NCBI GenBank assembly: GCA_001566295.1
Contig: KQ964247.1
Location: forward strand, 3,782,001 to 3,846,000
Length of the DNA: 64,000 nucleotides
Source: Microdochium bolleyi
Lineage: Eukaryota > Ascomycota > Sordariomycetes > Xylariales > Microdochiaceae
Direction: 5' to 3'
The notes under the pieces are model-generated. The model was not told the origin of the DNA and did no database searches. It worked only from the letters and a program-made list of their open reading frames with translations. The translations under genes were made by a program, and so were the position numbers. Numbering within the stretch: position 1 is the first letter of the stretch; the number at the start of each line of letters is the position of its first letter. Shown piece after piece: positions 46,275-59,273 of this stretch.

Positions 46275-48284
46275 TCAGTGCTGCATCAGGCTCTTCAGCC
46301 GATCGACAAGTATGCTCAGCTCCATCTCCTCCTCGCTCCCAAGCCCAAACTTGCCCGCATTTTGCTGCAGCTTCAGTGCCGCGCCCATGAGCGGCTCTGC
46401 GAAACGCTGCTCCACGGCCGCTGCCATACCGTCTGGTATCACCTTTGTCTGCGCCGGTGGTGGTGTTGAGTTGACCCCTGCGAGCAGGAAGTATGCAAAG
46501 TTCGCGGCCTGCAGTATGAACGGCCGGTTCTGCACCCAGTAGTCGGCAATCACGGCCAGTGTGATCTCATCGTCATCCTCGCTGCCTCCGCCGGTCTTAT
46601 CGATTATCCCTGTCTCTTTGCCGTCATTTGTTATGCCGGTAAGCCCTCCCTCAGCTGTAACGTTGCCGCCGCCAGGGACCAGTGCCGAGATCATATCTGG
46701 GAAAATTGCATACTGGAGCCGGTCGATGACCTCTGGCGAACCAAACAGGGAACTCGAGTCAGCCTCCGAGCCGGTCTCAGATTTGGTCGCGGCGATGATC
46801 TCCTCCTTGAGCCAAGTCAACGCGCACGCCTTGAGCGAAGCAAACATGCAGTTCTCGAGCAAGTCCTCTAGGATCTCTAGCCGATTCTGCTGGTCGGAAT
46901 CGGAGTGCAATATCACGCCTGCGAAGTTTGTGGCAGCACTTCGAATCGCAACATCAGGATGGAATACCGAGATGAGCGTCAGATGGTGGTGATAGGCCAT
47001 GATAGAGGGCTCTTCGCTCTTTGTGATCCGGTTCTTATGCTCGAGCGCGACACCGATGGCTAGCAGGGCGTCTGCTGTTCCCGGGGTGCTGGTAACTTCA
47101 GCCTCGGCATCCTGCCCAAGGAAACGCTCCAGGAGCCTGAGGTGTTCAGGGAAAATGTGCATTTCACACTCGGGTTGGTGCGCGTTGAATACGGCTGCCG
47201 AGAACAGCCAGTAAGCCATGAGACAGACCACACCACCGGGCGAAAGTCGGATATCCTCTGGGGACTTGAAGTCGTCGAAAGTAGATAGCGGGTCGACCGC
47301 CGTGGAAGACTCGTAGATGCCTTTCACAAACTCATTCGGGCATTTGTATAAGCCGAGGTCACTAAGCAAGGCCTGTGACGTGATGAATTGTCAGTATGTG
47401 AGCTGCTGCGTGAGCTGGAGGGTGGGTGTATCGATACTAACCACAAGCTGCCCGACAACGCCATCCCGCTTCTGCAGAGTCTCGTTCTCGCTGTACGCCT
47501 CGACGGTTGTTTTCCGGCCTGGGATGCGCCTTTCCGGGTGGTAGACGTCAATCAGCCTCGGTGTCCACCGCATGGGATGCGCGTTGACATAGCGCTGGAG
47601 GATGCACGTGACAAAGGACTGCAAGAGCTTCTCCTGCATGGCGGGCTCCTTCGGGTCTTCCTTCTCAGCCTCAGGGTCTGGCGCATTCTTGGAGTTGTCA
47701 CCGGTCTTGTTGGGGTCGTTAACATTGACGCTAGATTTCCTGCTCGGCAAGGGCGGGCGTTTGCTGCCAGACAGCGACCGGACCAGGTTGGTTATGGCGG
47801 CTGTCATTTCGGGAAGTGGCTGATATGCCTCGAAGACCTTGACGAGCGAAGGACCGAGGAACCTCGAGGGGTACTTTGTCTTGATGCGGCCGTGCAGGAT
47901 CGAGAGCATGCCGCACAGCGTGATGAATCGAGCTGGTATCTTGGAGGTGGCGGCGATCTGCTGAATGTCCTCAGCGCTTTCTGCCTCTTCGGACCAGGCT
48001 TCGGTCAGGCTGTCGAGTGCCTCCATGACCTTGATGACGACCTCGCGGGGGTTGCCCAGCCGGGCGACGGTCTCGAGACATGCGGACGAGTCGTCGATGC
48101 CGACCAGCATCTGGACGAGATCCCAGCCGATCTCCTGGGTAAGGTCTGCATCCTGCAAAACCTCGTTGAGCGCCGGGAGGACCTCTGGGCGGGTGACGTG
48201 ATACTGGAGGATGGTGAGGTAGGTGAATCGGTCCTCCTTGGCACCTCCCTTGATTGCGGCGATGGACTCTTCGACGCTCGCCAT
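46275..48284 (-). CDS. Ybp1/Ybp2 (YAP-binding, glomulin/ALF4-like) family protein
   Basis: Two exons, 48284-47442 and 47372-46275 (69-nt intron, donor GTTAGT, acceptor CAG), encode about 646 residues. The chain is helical throughout with HEAT/ARM-like character and no signal peptide or membrane segment. It fits the fungal Kinetochor_Ybp2 family (formerly DUF1760): the N-terminus MASVEESIAAIKGGAKEDRF, the conserved RPPLPSRKSS linker, and the mid-region block RLSPGGVVCLMAYWLF. Yeast Ybp1 promotes oxidation of the Yap1 stress regulator by hydrogen peroxide, and Ybp2 works at kinetochores. Which function this copy keeps cannot be judged from sequence. A basic/Ser-rich stretch near residues 190-215 looks disordered. 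Confidence 0.85.
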
Positions 48285-49125
48285 GGTGACAACGGTGACG
48301 GCGACGCTAGAGCTGAGAAGCGACACAAGTTGTTGTGAGGGTGAGGCTCGCTCGCGATCCCGTGAACTTGGGCAGGAGCCGAGTCTTGGTGGGGTAGCTG
48401 CCTCTGTAGCAGGCAAGAGCGAAGCTGGTGGTGGGTGGGCGTGCGGGGAAGTCAGTGGAGGGCCGCGTAGACGGCTCGCAACGGATCTGGGCTGGCGTGG
48501 CAATCTGCGTAGTGCGAGGCGAGATCTAGACTTTCTCTACCGTAGATACCGAGTCTTTCTGAGCTGTGTGCTGGTGCATAGATCCGCGTGGGCGAGCTGG
48601 CGAGGCGCATGCGCATGTTGGATGTCCTGCCGAGTCTTATGCGGCACCGGAGAGGATCAAGTGTGACGTAGCTCTTGCCCTTGGGGAGCGGGGCTGAGCC
48701 CCGAAGCTGCATCTTGTCACAGTCGGCAGTTTCAAGGTCACATCGCCGAGGCCACACGCTGGCTGGACACGGACTTGGACACAGACAATGCAAACCATGA
48801 CAGCCGGACCACAGCTCAGAAGACGCCAGAGAACCATCTTTCGGGCATCCGAGAAGCAACCATCATCTCACGGAATCCGTGCTCGAAGCGTCCAAGGGTT
48901 AGAAGTGCAATCTGCACGGTGGACATGAATTATGATTCTATACTGGGTATCTCTCTCTATGATTTCCTTCATCTCCGTCCATCGGGTGTCAATGATAGAC
49001 TGTCCTCAGGCTGAGCCGGTGCGTCCAGCACACTGGTTGATCGGTGAGCTGACCTTACATTGCATGTGCTCGTGTTGTGTTGAAACATTATTACAAAGAT
49101 ATATCCAGGGGTTTGCCGCCCTTGC
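48285..49125. other. Intergenic region (promoter of Ybp-family gene)
   Basis: About 0.8 kb upstream of the Ybp-family start and downstream of the transporter stop; both genes read leftward. The frame of the Ybp gene is open back to 48503 but without conserved sequence. No further gene is supported. Confidence 0.45.
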
Positions 49126-50649
49126 CTACTGCTGAACGGCCGCAGTATTCTGCTGCTGCTGCCGCTTGACCGCCTCGTCCTCGGACGACAGCTTACCAAC
49201 AGCGGCCTCGACGCCTCCCGCAGCCGCGACGTCCTCGTCGGTGACCTTGACCTCGTGGCTGTGCTCGAGCTCGCTGAGGATGATCCACGTCGGCACGACG
49301 CACAAGATCGTGACGCCAAAGTTGATGCCGATGCTGACAAAGTGGTTCGCGTTGCCCTCGGACTGCATCGCCCACGCGACCGTCTGGCCCAGGGCCTCGA
49401 CGCCACGCAGGATACCCGTGTGGTGGCTCAGCGAGCTCAGGTCCGTCGCATACTGGCCGACCAGCCAGTACAGGAACTGCTGGAACGCCTGGCCGCCGAA
49501 CGTCCAGAAGAAGACGAGCGCGTACGACTTGCCGAAGCCGCCCTGGAACCAGTCGAACACGGGCTTCTCGGGGAGATCGTAGAACTGCTTCTGCAGGATG
49601 GTCGCCCAGATCCAGGTCCCCAAGAGGATGGTGATGATGGAGCAGAAGGCGATGCGCGCGCGCGTCTTGATGAAGATGCGCTGATTGTCGAGCAGCGTCG
49701 CGATGATGAAGGAGCTGAAGATGCCCGCAAAGTTGGTGAAGAAGGACGAGAAGGCGCGCGAGCGGACGGTGAAGTAGCTCGTCAGCCAGGTGCTGAGGAA
49801 GCCGTTGTAGAAGTAGCTGATGAAAAAGGCCGGCAGCAGCAGCAGGATCCGGCGCGAGCCAAAGAGCTTGCCCACAGCCTTGAACTCAGCCGCCCAGGTG
49901 TCCTCCTTGCGGACGACAACCTTGGTGCCGTCCTTGCGCCAGACCTTGTCTGCGGGGCTGAGCGTCAGTGCGATCGGCAGGCCGAGGCACATGATGACGA
50001 TGAAGACAATGTATGTTGCAGAGCTGACTGAGCCGGCGGAGTCGCGGTTCGCGTTAAGCCCGAGGTTGATCGCGCCGCCGACAATGGGGCCCGCGGCTTT
50101 CGCGGTCTGCCAGACGGCGAGGTAGAAGGCGCGGTCCTTGGGGGACGGGTAGCCGATGATGATGGCGGCCTCGGCGGCCCAGAAGAAGCCGGCGGAGATG
50201 CCGCAAAGGGCGCTGCCGAACAGCATGAACCAAGTGTTGGCATTGATGTTGTTGGTGTAGAGGCCGGCTCCGTAGAGGGGGTAGCCGATGGCACCGATCG
50301 CGAGGCCGTAGCGGAGGCCGATCCTGTTGTTGATGGCGCCAGCGGCGACGCAACAGATCGCAAACAGGCCGTAAACGAGGGCTGATAACAGACGGGTTAT
50401 ATTAGTCTAGGTGACCTCGAGTCTGAAGAGGTCGTGCAAGTTCTTACCGTTGGCCGCCGACACGGCGTAAGGCTCAGCAGCGCCTCCAGCACCAAGTCCG
50501 CCGAGAGCGTCCCACATGCCCGGGGCCGTGAAAGAGACACCGCACGCGACAACAATCTGGAACGGCACCGATCTGAACCACGGGGCACGGGCATGGCCGA
50601 CGGCGGGCTCAGCGACCGAGGCCGAGTTGTCGAGACTCGTGGTCGCCAT
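49126..50649 (-). CDS. UNC-93-like major facilitator superfamily transporter
   Basis: Two exons, 50649-50448 and 50381-49126 (66-nt intron), encode about 485 residues. About eleven to twelve hydrophobic segments are seen. The first is FQIVVACGVSFTAPGMWDALGG, and a second is ALVYGLFAICCVAAGAINNRIG, which contains the loop typical of UNC-93/DUF895 fungal proteins. Later motifs include GFFWAAEAAIIIGYPSPKDR and FLYWLVGQYATDLSSLSHHT. The short C-terminal tail is hydrophilic and ends in a Gln-rich stretch. Fungal members sit in the plasma membrane or vacuole; substrates are largely unknown, and the animal namesake regulates ion channels. The N-terminal cytosolic part is short and has no targeting signal. 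Confidence 0.88.
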
Positions 50650-52257
50650 GGTGAACAGTAGTATCCCGAGACGCAGATAGTGGACACGACAAAAGATGCA
50701 GTCACGAGGCGTGAACTGATCAGACTTAGAAACAGAGCTCTCGGTGCCTCAATGCCCGGGCATATCGTCATATTATATTGCTAGCGGCATGATCTTCAAT
50801 GTCGCCGCGTGGGAAATCTCTGTCCAGAGTGGAACCTCGGAGTCGAGCACGCCATTCTGGTCGTCCCTGGCACCGGCTGCACGCGGCAACATTTTCCTGA
50901 CGCGCACGGCGAGTATCCGCTGGTTGCGCGGGAGCTAATGCGCGGGCTGGCGTCCGAGGGGGAAGAGCGATCTTCCAGCAGGGCCACTACTCCGGATTGG
51001 ATGACTCGTGCTTGGACATCTCGTTCCGTGGGTTGTCGCCACTCCCCTCCCCATAATGAGGCATCATGACTGAACAAACTGTGACTGCAGTGACTTCTGC
51101 TATGATCGACTATTGTTCCCATGGTCATGCATCTTGGACGTCGACGAACATGCCCAAAGAGGCTTGCTGGCATGCATTGCTTCGCGGATATAAAACTCTT
51201 CCACAGTAATGTCCCGAAAGAGCCGCCGAACGCCATGCGCGGCCGTCCCGTGCGCCCTTCAGAGCGCCACGCGCCACCCGACGGCCCAGCCTGCACTTTT
51301 TCCCCTTTCCAGAAGGACAGGGGCACGGAGATCGGCACCGGCGGGGCCAGGGACCCCTATGGGTTCTCTGAGCCATTTGCGTGTGAATAAGCCTCTAGCT
51401 AGAAGCATAGCGCTGAGGTGGCTGCAGGGCTGAATATGAAGAAAAGAAAAGGTTTGCAGGGACGACAACCGGTCATGTTCTCGTGAGCTACAGCTGTTGC
51501 TGGACTGCTTCCATGATTCGAAATCCAGGACCCCGTATGCCACTCACCAGCGCGATGGGGAAGATGGAGTAGTCTTCCTCGAGTCTGGCCGTCTCGGAGA
51601 CCCCACGGGTCCGGGCCATGGGGTTGAGTAGTGGATGGTTCTGTGAGGTTAATCTCGGTCCTTTTACGGGTTCCCACATGAGATGCTGGATGTGCGTGAT
51701 TCATCAAGGGTCGGAGGCCTTGAGAAGTCAGAGGCCCAGATCCATACCCTAGGGTAAAGAACCAGATCTTGGCTCGAGGTGCTGTGCTCAATTGCAGGTC
51801 CCCGGGCTTTTCAGTGGTCAACTTGAAACCATCTGCATAGCGTATCTTTGGTTTGAGTGCTTTCACGGCCCCGCACCCACGACCGAATCATCGTCAGAGG
51901 CGGTCGTCATGGACACTCAGTTTGAACCGAGCTATCGCTGAGCGTCGCGAATGCCGCTTTGATGGCTGAGATTGGCGAGTTCATCAGCTGATAGTTGAGA
52001 TCAGCCTTGGGAGCCGAGCATGTTCACTACGGCCCCCACCAGCAGAAGTCTTATCGATACAGATCTGGCTGCATTGCACTTTGACAATGACTTCACTCTG
52101 ATTTGCTAGCGCATCCCGCCATTCACCCTCGGCATTACCAACAAACTGCAGAGGCTCACGATCTCTCCAGTTTCCCAGCATCCTCGTCGCTACGTGTCAC
52201 GTCGTACTCGGAGCATCAGCCACACACATCGTTACTCTGAACACCCAGCCTCACATC
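50650..52257. other. Divergent intergenic region
   Basis: About 1.6 kb between the transporter start (-) and the BolA gene start (+). No gene is supported; a 180-codon minus-strand frame (50796-51338) has no recognisable features. CCCTAGGG occurs once at 51747-51754. Confidence 0.45.
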
Positions 52258-52746
52258 ATGCTGTGCACACAATGTCGGCGCCTCGCCGTTCGAGCTGCGA
52301 CACGGAGCTCCGCATCACTGCGCCCGCTCGCCGCTCCAGCTGCGTCGGCCAGCTTCACCACGAAGAGCACAGTATCGACATTACTCCGACAAACCAGCAC
52401 ATCACGCTTAGGCGCTTCGAGAAGCAAAGGCGCTAGTTTCCTCCCGACATTCCGGAGCTACTCGACCGACTCGGCATCGCCATCCGCACCGCCAGCCAAG
52501 CCCGACTACCTCGACGATGCCGAGTCGCAGATATGGGACAAGCTCGCGGCCGAGTTCGCACCGACGGAGCTCTCGGTGCAGGACATCTCGGGCGGCTGCG
52601 GGTCCATGTACGGCATCGAGATCGCGTCCGAGAAGTTCCGCGGCACCAACATGCTGAAGCAGCAGCGCATGGTCAACGCCGTGCTCGGCGAGCAGATGAA
52701 GAGCTGGCACGGGGTGCAGCTCCGGACAAAGATCCCTCCTGCGTGA
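52258..52746 (+). CDS. BOL3: Mitochondrial BolA-like protein (Bol3/BOLA3)
   Basis: An intronless gene for 162 residues. The first 70 or so are rich in Arg, Ser and Ala with no acidic residues, as in a mitochondrial presequence. The BolA domain follows: YLDDAESQIWDKLAAEF, then SVQDISGGCGSMYGIEIAS, EKFRGTNMLKQQRMVN and SWHGVQLRTKIP. The GGCGSMYGIEI and the late SWHGVQL histidine are the hallmark of the Bol3 branch. Bol3 acts with Nfu1 to hand [4Fe-4S] clusters to mitochondrial enzymes such as lipoyl synthase. The neighbours are unrelated. Confidence 0.92.
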   Translation: MLCTQCRRLAVRAATRSSASLRPLAAPAASASFTTKSTVSTLLRQTSTSRLGASRSKGASFLPTFRSYSTDSASPSAPPAKPDYLDDAESQIWDKLAAEFAPTELSVQDISGGCGSMYGIEIASEKFRGTNMLKQQRMVNAVLGEQMKSWHGVQLRTKIPPA

Positions 52747-55146
52747 GGGAAATGGCTGGGAGATGGGTAAAAGCGTCCTGGGACAGGGAAGGGTCAGTTA
52801 TGGACTGAACTGCCAGGCCTGCTAAGCTAAGCTCTCGAAGCTGGCTGCTAAGACCTCCGCGGCTCCGCGAGCGTACTGAGATCAGGCTGAGCCTTGTTGT
52901 ATTTTTGCTGTACTATTCTCGCCCTTGGTCTGTGCAGTTGCCGATAGAGCACGCGCGCGTAGCTGTAATTGTAACATTGAAGCGCGATCTCAAGCAATGT
53001 GTTGCGCTTGTCATAAGTTCCAACATACGGGAAAGACAGTGTGCTGTGCACTCTACCAACAACGTGCTCTTGCCTCTAGCTGCGAGTAAAAGCCCTATAG
53101 GCTTGACGATGAGGATCTTGGAATCTTGGAATGACGCGGAGATGATGGCCCTTGGGGCCTTTTGTCATGGGGTGTGTCCAGGGCTGCACAGAGCAGTCGT
53201 GACCACCGAAGGAAATTGAGTGCAAGGCAGGTCACAAGGAATGCGTAACGTAATGGAAGGTGCGATCATGGCTGTGACCCTGGAAAGACAGGGTTCTTGA
53301 CGTCGCACGACCCAACCAACCGCAACCATCCATGGATATCGTCAAACCCCCCTCCACCTTCTCGAGCTCGCGCCACCAAAAGCAAATACTTGGTCCAGGA
53401 TGTGTTGCAGACCTGTTGATCTGACGAGGCTTGCGGATCTGTCCGCACAATCTGACACACACTTTGACCAGGCCGAAGCCGCGTGTCCTTTGATGATCCG
53501 ACCAGCCTTTCAGCAACGCCCGCGTCGGCACGATGAGCCTGGTATCTAATTCTGCCGTCGCGATGAGCCACGTTCATCAGCCTTTGGTCCTTGATGTGCA
53601 GCCGGCTGAGCAAGCCAGGGGATCCATCGACCAAGATCCCGTCAGTCCAAGACAGCATCGTTCCCCACCCGCTTGAATTCCCCTTTCGGCATCGCCGCAG
53701 ATGGCCTGGTGGTCAGCCGCAGTGCGGACCAAGGACCGCATGAGATGGCTCAACAGCCGCGTGGCTTGCCAATAGTCTGGCAGACTGAGCAGGCTGTGTG
53801 TCTGACGCACCGCGCCTGGACGACTGCGGTGCGGCAGGCACCGCACTGCAGAGGCCGTCCCCAACTTAGACATGTCCTGTAATCGCCATCGCGTTCGCCT
53901 CTCCACATTGAGAACCCGTACATTCACGCCAAAATCAAGATTGCAGCTTCTTACTGACTGGTAAAAGCACTCCGCTGTCAGCTGTACTTGGCAGTCCGGG
54001 ATGAGATCACGCAACATCCTGGCTGTGCCGATTGGCACTGCCGTCGTCAGGTCGCGCAGTGGAGCGAATCGTGTAATTAGCGGAGCATGACCAAGCATGA
54101 ACACACAAGCCTCCGACCTGCAGGAACCATTGCATCAGAACCGCCAGCCAACCAAAGCAGACAAGGGGCTTCTTCAGCTGCGCCCTTGCAGGAGTGAGGA
54201 GGGCGGAATGCTCCAGACGGGTCACTCCGTCTCCAACGCAGACTGAGTTCAGTAGTCGGGGGTATATTGACTAGTTTCAGTCACCATTGTGGGATCACGA
54301 AAAGGAACTATCAGATTGTTACGGGTGCGGTCGAGCTGGGCATTTGAGCAGCGTGAGCAGGGCACACTTTGAGCCCTGGTCACAATAAATGGCATCCCTG
54401 CCGCGCATCAATCAAGGGTTCAGGCGGGGCGCCTGTCGCCTGTCACCTGTCGCCTTAGGCTCCGGCCCCGGACAGCGAATGGGTGGACACCATTGGTCCC
54501 GGCAACAAGGAACTCGCCGATCCGATCTGTCCAGGATGAGCCACGTCAGGTTGCGCTATCTATTCATTGGGGTTCATCAGGTGTCATATGTGACATCTGT
54601 GGGACCCGCCTGGTTCAGACGGCATCGAGCGAAGCCGATGAGCCAGTGGGCGTAGTCAGGAACGCTTCCAATGTCTTGACCCGATCCCTCGGCCGGCAGT
54701 CCGGAGCCACATACGCACAGGCACCCGCTCAAGGGACGTGGAGAGAAGCAAGCATCATTACGGCTTGGAACGTCACCAACGGAGTCCTGTCAGGGTATCA
54801 CGGATGGAGCTTGGATCAAGCTGATCTCCTTGTCCCACCAGCCATAAGAAAGCAGCAGGGCCAGTGATCTCTGTCTCAACACGTTTCAATCTCCGCCATC
54901 TTGAGGTCATTTTTCCTATCCTCTCTCGTAGCCCTGACATCAGCTTGCCAGCCTTGCCAACACCCAGAATCAAGTGGTTGACCAGTTTCGAAGATATAAA
55001 CACCTACCCCAACTTAAATCCTTGGGAAAAGTCCTCAAGCCATTTCCGCTTGCACAGCACAGCCATCCTCAACATACGACACGACCCTTGCAACATTTAT
55101 CTTTGGCAACCAAGGACCTTCAAGACGCTTTCCCATAAACACACAC
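52747..55146. other. Gene-poor region
   Basis: About 2.4 kb without a supported gene. The longest frame, 53577-54104 on the minus strand, shows no known domain and atypical composition. The right end carries the TATA box and leader of the velvet gene. Confidence 0.45.
54995..55000 (+). promoter_or_regulatory. TATA box of the velvet-domain gene
   Basis: TATAAA about 147 nt upstream of the ATG at 55147, followed by an A/C-rich leader. Confidence 0.55.
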
Positions 55147-55767
55147 ATGTTCAAACAAGAGATCGCCATGGACTTAGCGATTCAGCCACCGTCCAAACTC
55201 CAAGCTGGATCAAGACTGTACCCTCCAGTGGTCGTGAGTCTGCCATTTAAACGGTCCGTCGAGGAGAGTACTGGGATGCCTGAGGTCGTCCAAGGTTTTC
55301 TACAGGACAGCAATGGCACCATAATCGAGGAATCTGGTCCATATATCGCATCTCCACAGCCGATCAACACATCATCGTCACGAGGAACCTCGAGCAATAG
55401 CCCGCAAGCCCAATACGCCGTATTTCCAGACGTTTTTGTCGAGAACCCGGGAACATACACGTTTACCGTGCGATGCTACGACCCAACAAACGGACTCCAA
55501 TCATGGAGTGTTCTCGGCACCGTCCGCTCGCGGACTATCACCGTAACAGATGGCGCAGTGGCATGCGAAGAGCCAAGTAAGTTCCATTTCTCGAGACCCC
55601 AGATGGACTGTCGATTCGAGCGCGCAGCCAACGTCTCAAATGCGGACGCATGATACTCCGAGCGTAAACACGACTATTTGCTGACTTCCACGCCTTGTGT
55701 AAATGCAGCTGCCAATGAGCGAAAACTCCTGTCCGAGCTGCGAGCGAGCGGCAATTTTGGCATATGA
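55147..55767 (+). CDS. Small single-domain velvet-factor-like protein
   Basis: Two exons, 55147-55576 and 55709-55767, flank a 132-nt intron (donor GTAAGT, acceptor GCAG) and give 162 residues. The start of the domain (MDLAIQPPSKLQAGSRLYPPVVVSL) matches the first strands of velvet domains, where a QPP motif precedes YPPVVV. The middle YAVFPDVFVENPGTYTFTV matches the velvet FxDLSVR..G.Y.L pattern. The second exon supplies TANERKLLSELRASGNFGI, the short C-terminal helix seen in this group. Canonical velvet proteins (VeA, VelB, VelC, VosA) are usually longer than 300 residues and form dimers that bind DNA and link light to development and secondary metabolism. This protein is little more than the domain. 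Met8 at 55168 is a plausible alternative start. The assignment rests on pattern matching. Confidence 0.78.
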
Positions 55768-56840
55768 TGTGAAAAGTGTGGGTAGCAGACAGAGAGTCAC
55801 GTAGGCTTTGCATCCCACTGTCTTCCGGCCTCCGAAGAATAGAGGTGAGATCGAAACGAGCCGGCAGAGTATTTAGTCTGATTTGGACACTAACCCGATG
55901 GATAGAGCGACGAGCAATCGTATAGTTGTTCACTAATCAGCGTCATTTTTCCCGGCCGCCCTTTTTCTGGATGCTTCAGTTTGGCGAATTCTTTTTTATT
56001 TCCAGCACTTCTATATCTCCAACTAGGTGTCGGCATTTTCTCAGGTTGAAAGTCACCTCTTCGGCAGCTCCACAGATTAGCGTTCAATATCAAGTCATTT
56101 TCGTAACATTTCAAATGGGATGGGCCAACGAAAGATCTAGCGTGAAGCGCTGTGTTGGGCATCAACCGGCCGTCAGCAGCATCGTGATCGTGAGCGGCTG
56201 CCGTGATCAACTTGAGCCTGCACGGGTGTCCCTGTCGCCTTGAGCATCCGTGGCTCTATGGCTTGGCAAGGCAACACATGAGGAGTCGAAGCGATACGCG
56301 GTGCAATTCTCCGCCGGACCACTTCCACCCCCCGGTCGTCGGAGTAGGCACCGGTAGATCCTGCAAGCGGACCACGACACAGTCTTCAGCTCTCGATGCA
56401 GAAATGCACTCTCCCTAGCCCATCGCCAAGAGTTCTTTTTCTGGACTTCGTAAGGGTGATTCCAAATCAGAAACAAGCAAGCAACCATCGCAGGTTACAG
56501 CGAGCCAGCGAGCGTGAACCACCGGCCCTGTCCCCGCCGCCCGTCCTGCTTGTCTCAGATCTTGCAGTTCCAGCCTTCTTACCGGTCCCTAGCGGCCGTG
56601 CGGTGCTGAAGGGCGAACAAGGCGATCATGCAAGGTAATCATTCTTCAAGCCCGACCACCACCACCACCACGAACAGAGCCTGGGTCATTACGTTATTAT
56701 TCCCGAGTGGCTTGGCTACCCCCGGGCGACCTACTTCCGTGCCAGCCGGGACTCACGTTACACGAGGATCTCCTTGCTCTTCTGCGGACGGGTGCTGCAC
56801 CCTGAGCAGGCAGGGTACAACAGGTTTGGGCGCATATCGC

Positions 56841-56861
56841 GCGCGCGTGTGTGTGTGTGTG
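56841..56861. repeat. GC/GT dinucleotide run
   Basis: An alternating GCGCGC stretch passes into (GT)7. It is a simple microsatellite with Z-DNA-like alternation. Confidence 0.7.
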
Positions 56862-59267
56862 GCTGAGACAATTTTCTGGAAATGGTGACAAGGAGTGGGA
56901 AAAGAAACAACTTTGCCGGGCGTGCAATTCTCCTTTCGTAATGACAGAAGAACCCTTTTGGGGGGAGGCGAGACTGAGAAACGTGTCGCCGAGTGCATCG
57001 CTTTGCACAACACGGGCCGCCCCGGTACGTCGTCATTGAGGACGAGAATGGAGACCCTGGCCTGACTATTTGGTGAGGCTTTCTTTTCGCACCCATGAGG
57101 ACGACTGTAGCGAAGCGCGCGCGTGCGCGATTCCGAGGACGCCGTCCCCGAGGGCGATCTACCCGCAGCACGACGATATCGACGAGACGACGCAAGGCTT
57201 CACTGACATGCCCGCCACTTTCGCAACAACTTTGCGCGCGGCACCTGCCAGGTGGCTTGGTTTAAGTGGCCTCGCGGGAGACACTGTGGCTTTTTGTGTT
57301 TCTATCCCGCGAAGGGCGGAAACGCCTCCGGAAAACCCGCCGACGTCGCGAACTTTTGCACAGAGACAGAGACGGCCAAGGGGCGCCACATTCATCCTCG
57401 GCCAGACCGGCCATTTTGTGCCCATTTTTTGCTTCCTTTTCTGTTTCTCCTTTTGACTTGCTCAAATGGGCTTCCACCTGCGCCGAGAGCCGGGACGAAC
57501 GCCAGGTGACTCAAGGTGGCCTGGCTAGGCGGGCATGCGAACTTCACGGGTGATTTGGGGAGGGGGGTTCACTCAAGGGCGGAGATAGATACAGATACGG
57601 GAAGTCCCGTCCAGTGCAGCCACATGTCTTGAGGGTTCGCTTCTCATCATGGAAGGAAGCTTGTGGCATGAACAGCCTGGCTGAAAGTGCTGGACAGCGC
57701 GGCAGGTTAGTCGGGATCGGTGTTTTCTTTTTTGTTTCTTTGGTTTCTTTTGTTGATCGCGAATATATTCACAGAAAGCCCCCGAGACGAAGCACCGGCG
57801 AGCTCTCGCAGGCGCTCTTCACCCCGTGTTTGTCGTGTTTGCCGTCTACCTCGGACACCTCAGTGTTTTCCTCACTGGTCGCACGCAGAACAAGCATACC
57901 TTTACGCAGACGACGTTCGATTGCGTGAAAGTTGGCAAGCAAGACCCACTCTTGGTTTCGACAACGTCAGGGGGGTCGTTCGGTTGCATCCGGGACAATG
58001 CAACACTTAAGATGGGCACAATATTGCAGTACCACAGCTCGCTTGGCAGGGATGGTGGCGACTTGACAAGTGACAGCATGCATCGGAGTGAGCACCGCTC
58101 AGACGGCTCGGCCTATGTGCCTGTGTTCGCCTCGCCGGGACATATTTTCTGCCTGCGCTGCTGTCATTTTTCAACGTGCTTGGCTTCCATACATGGTTTC
58201 CTCCGCTCGCCTCGACTCGGTGGTAAGGGATGGAATCGGCCATGAGAAAAGGAGAACAGAGGAAGAGCTGCTGTGTGTCGATGCCCACTCTGTCTGTGCC
58301 TGCTGGGCGAGGCGGAATATTCCATCAATCAAAGACGGGCCCTGGCTTCAGGTGAATATGGATAAATTGAAGCGGTGCTTCAGGTGTGCGGGCGAACGAA
58401 CGGGGGCGGCCGGATAATGTAAGCGGAATAGAGTGGCCAGCGTGGCCAGGCTGCCGGGGTGAGCGCTGAGGCTCAAGGCAGGATACTAAAGTAGGCAGGA
58501 TGGCCGCCCGGGGGCCCTGCTCGGAGCACTCTATCGCCTGTGGTCTTTGCTGATGAGCTGGGATGGAAGAGGACGGAAGAGGAGGCGACGACGCGTGAGG
58601 ACGATGCATGAATGGCAGGTTGCTGCAGGGGCGGGACAGGGCAAGGGCCAGGCAGATGCAGCGGGGCCGCTGTCATCTAGAAGAAACACCTGCCAAGCGG
58701 GCCTGCTGCAGCGCGATTGGCGGGCGACATGGGCGGCCAGCAGGCGCCGTTTCTAGCGCCGGCAGGCCCATGTTCTAGTGGGCAGCTGCTCTTCTCAGTG
58801 GGGACCGGCTGCCCCAGGGTGGCCGCCTCCGTTTTACCACGACGACGACTTTGTTTCGTCTGAAGTGTTCGGCCTCACATGCACAGCTGCCGCTGTCGGT
58901 TCCGCGCGCGGCTCTGGGCGCCCACGACAGGGCCGGCCATGACATCAGGGATGAGCCGCCAGCCAAGCCCGAGCCAGGCCATGCCCGCCCCAGACACCGC
59001 GCCTGATGACGAGCCGTGCGTTTCGGACCCTGGGCCGGCCTCCGTCTCGACCCTCCGCGGCGGGACGCTGCTGCCACGAGCCCGTTGCTCGTGATACCAG
59101 CAATCTACGCATTACTGCACCATCCCTGGGCCCAGCAGGCGCCCAGGGTCGGATCAGGCAAACTCGTCGGCAGCGCGGCTGCGGAATGTGCCGAGACGAA
59201 CAGGCACACGGGCAAACGGGCATGGATACAGAACCTTCCATCAGGTACCAGCCCCTCATCAACTCGA

Positions 59268-59273
59268 TATAAA
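59268..59273 (+). promoter_or_regulatory. TATA box of the AA9 LPMO gene
   Basis: TATAAA about 270 nt upstream of the ATG at 59540. The leader between is C/T/A-rich with CAAC and CTTC runs, typical of strongly expressed fungal secreted-enzyme genes. Confidence 0.6.

Noticed and set aside
50796..51338. 180-codon minus-strand frame
   Set aside because: No recognisable features; probably chance in GC-rich intergenic sequence.
53577..54104. 175-codon minus-strand frame
   Set aside because: Amino-acid composition looks random, no motif is seen, and it overlaps other frames.
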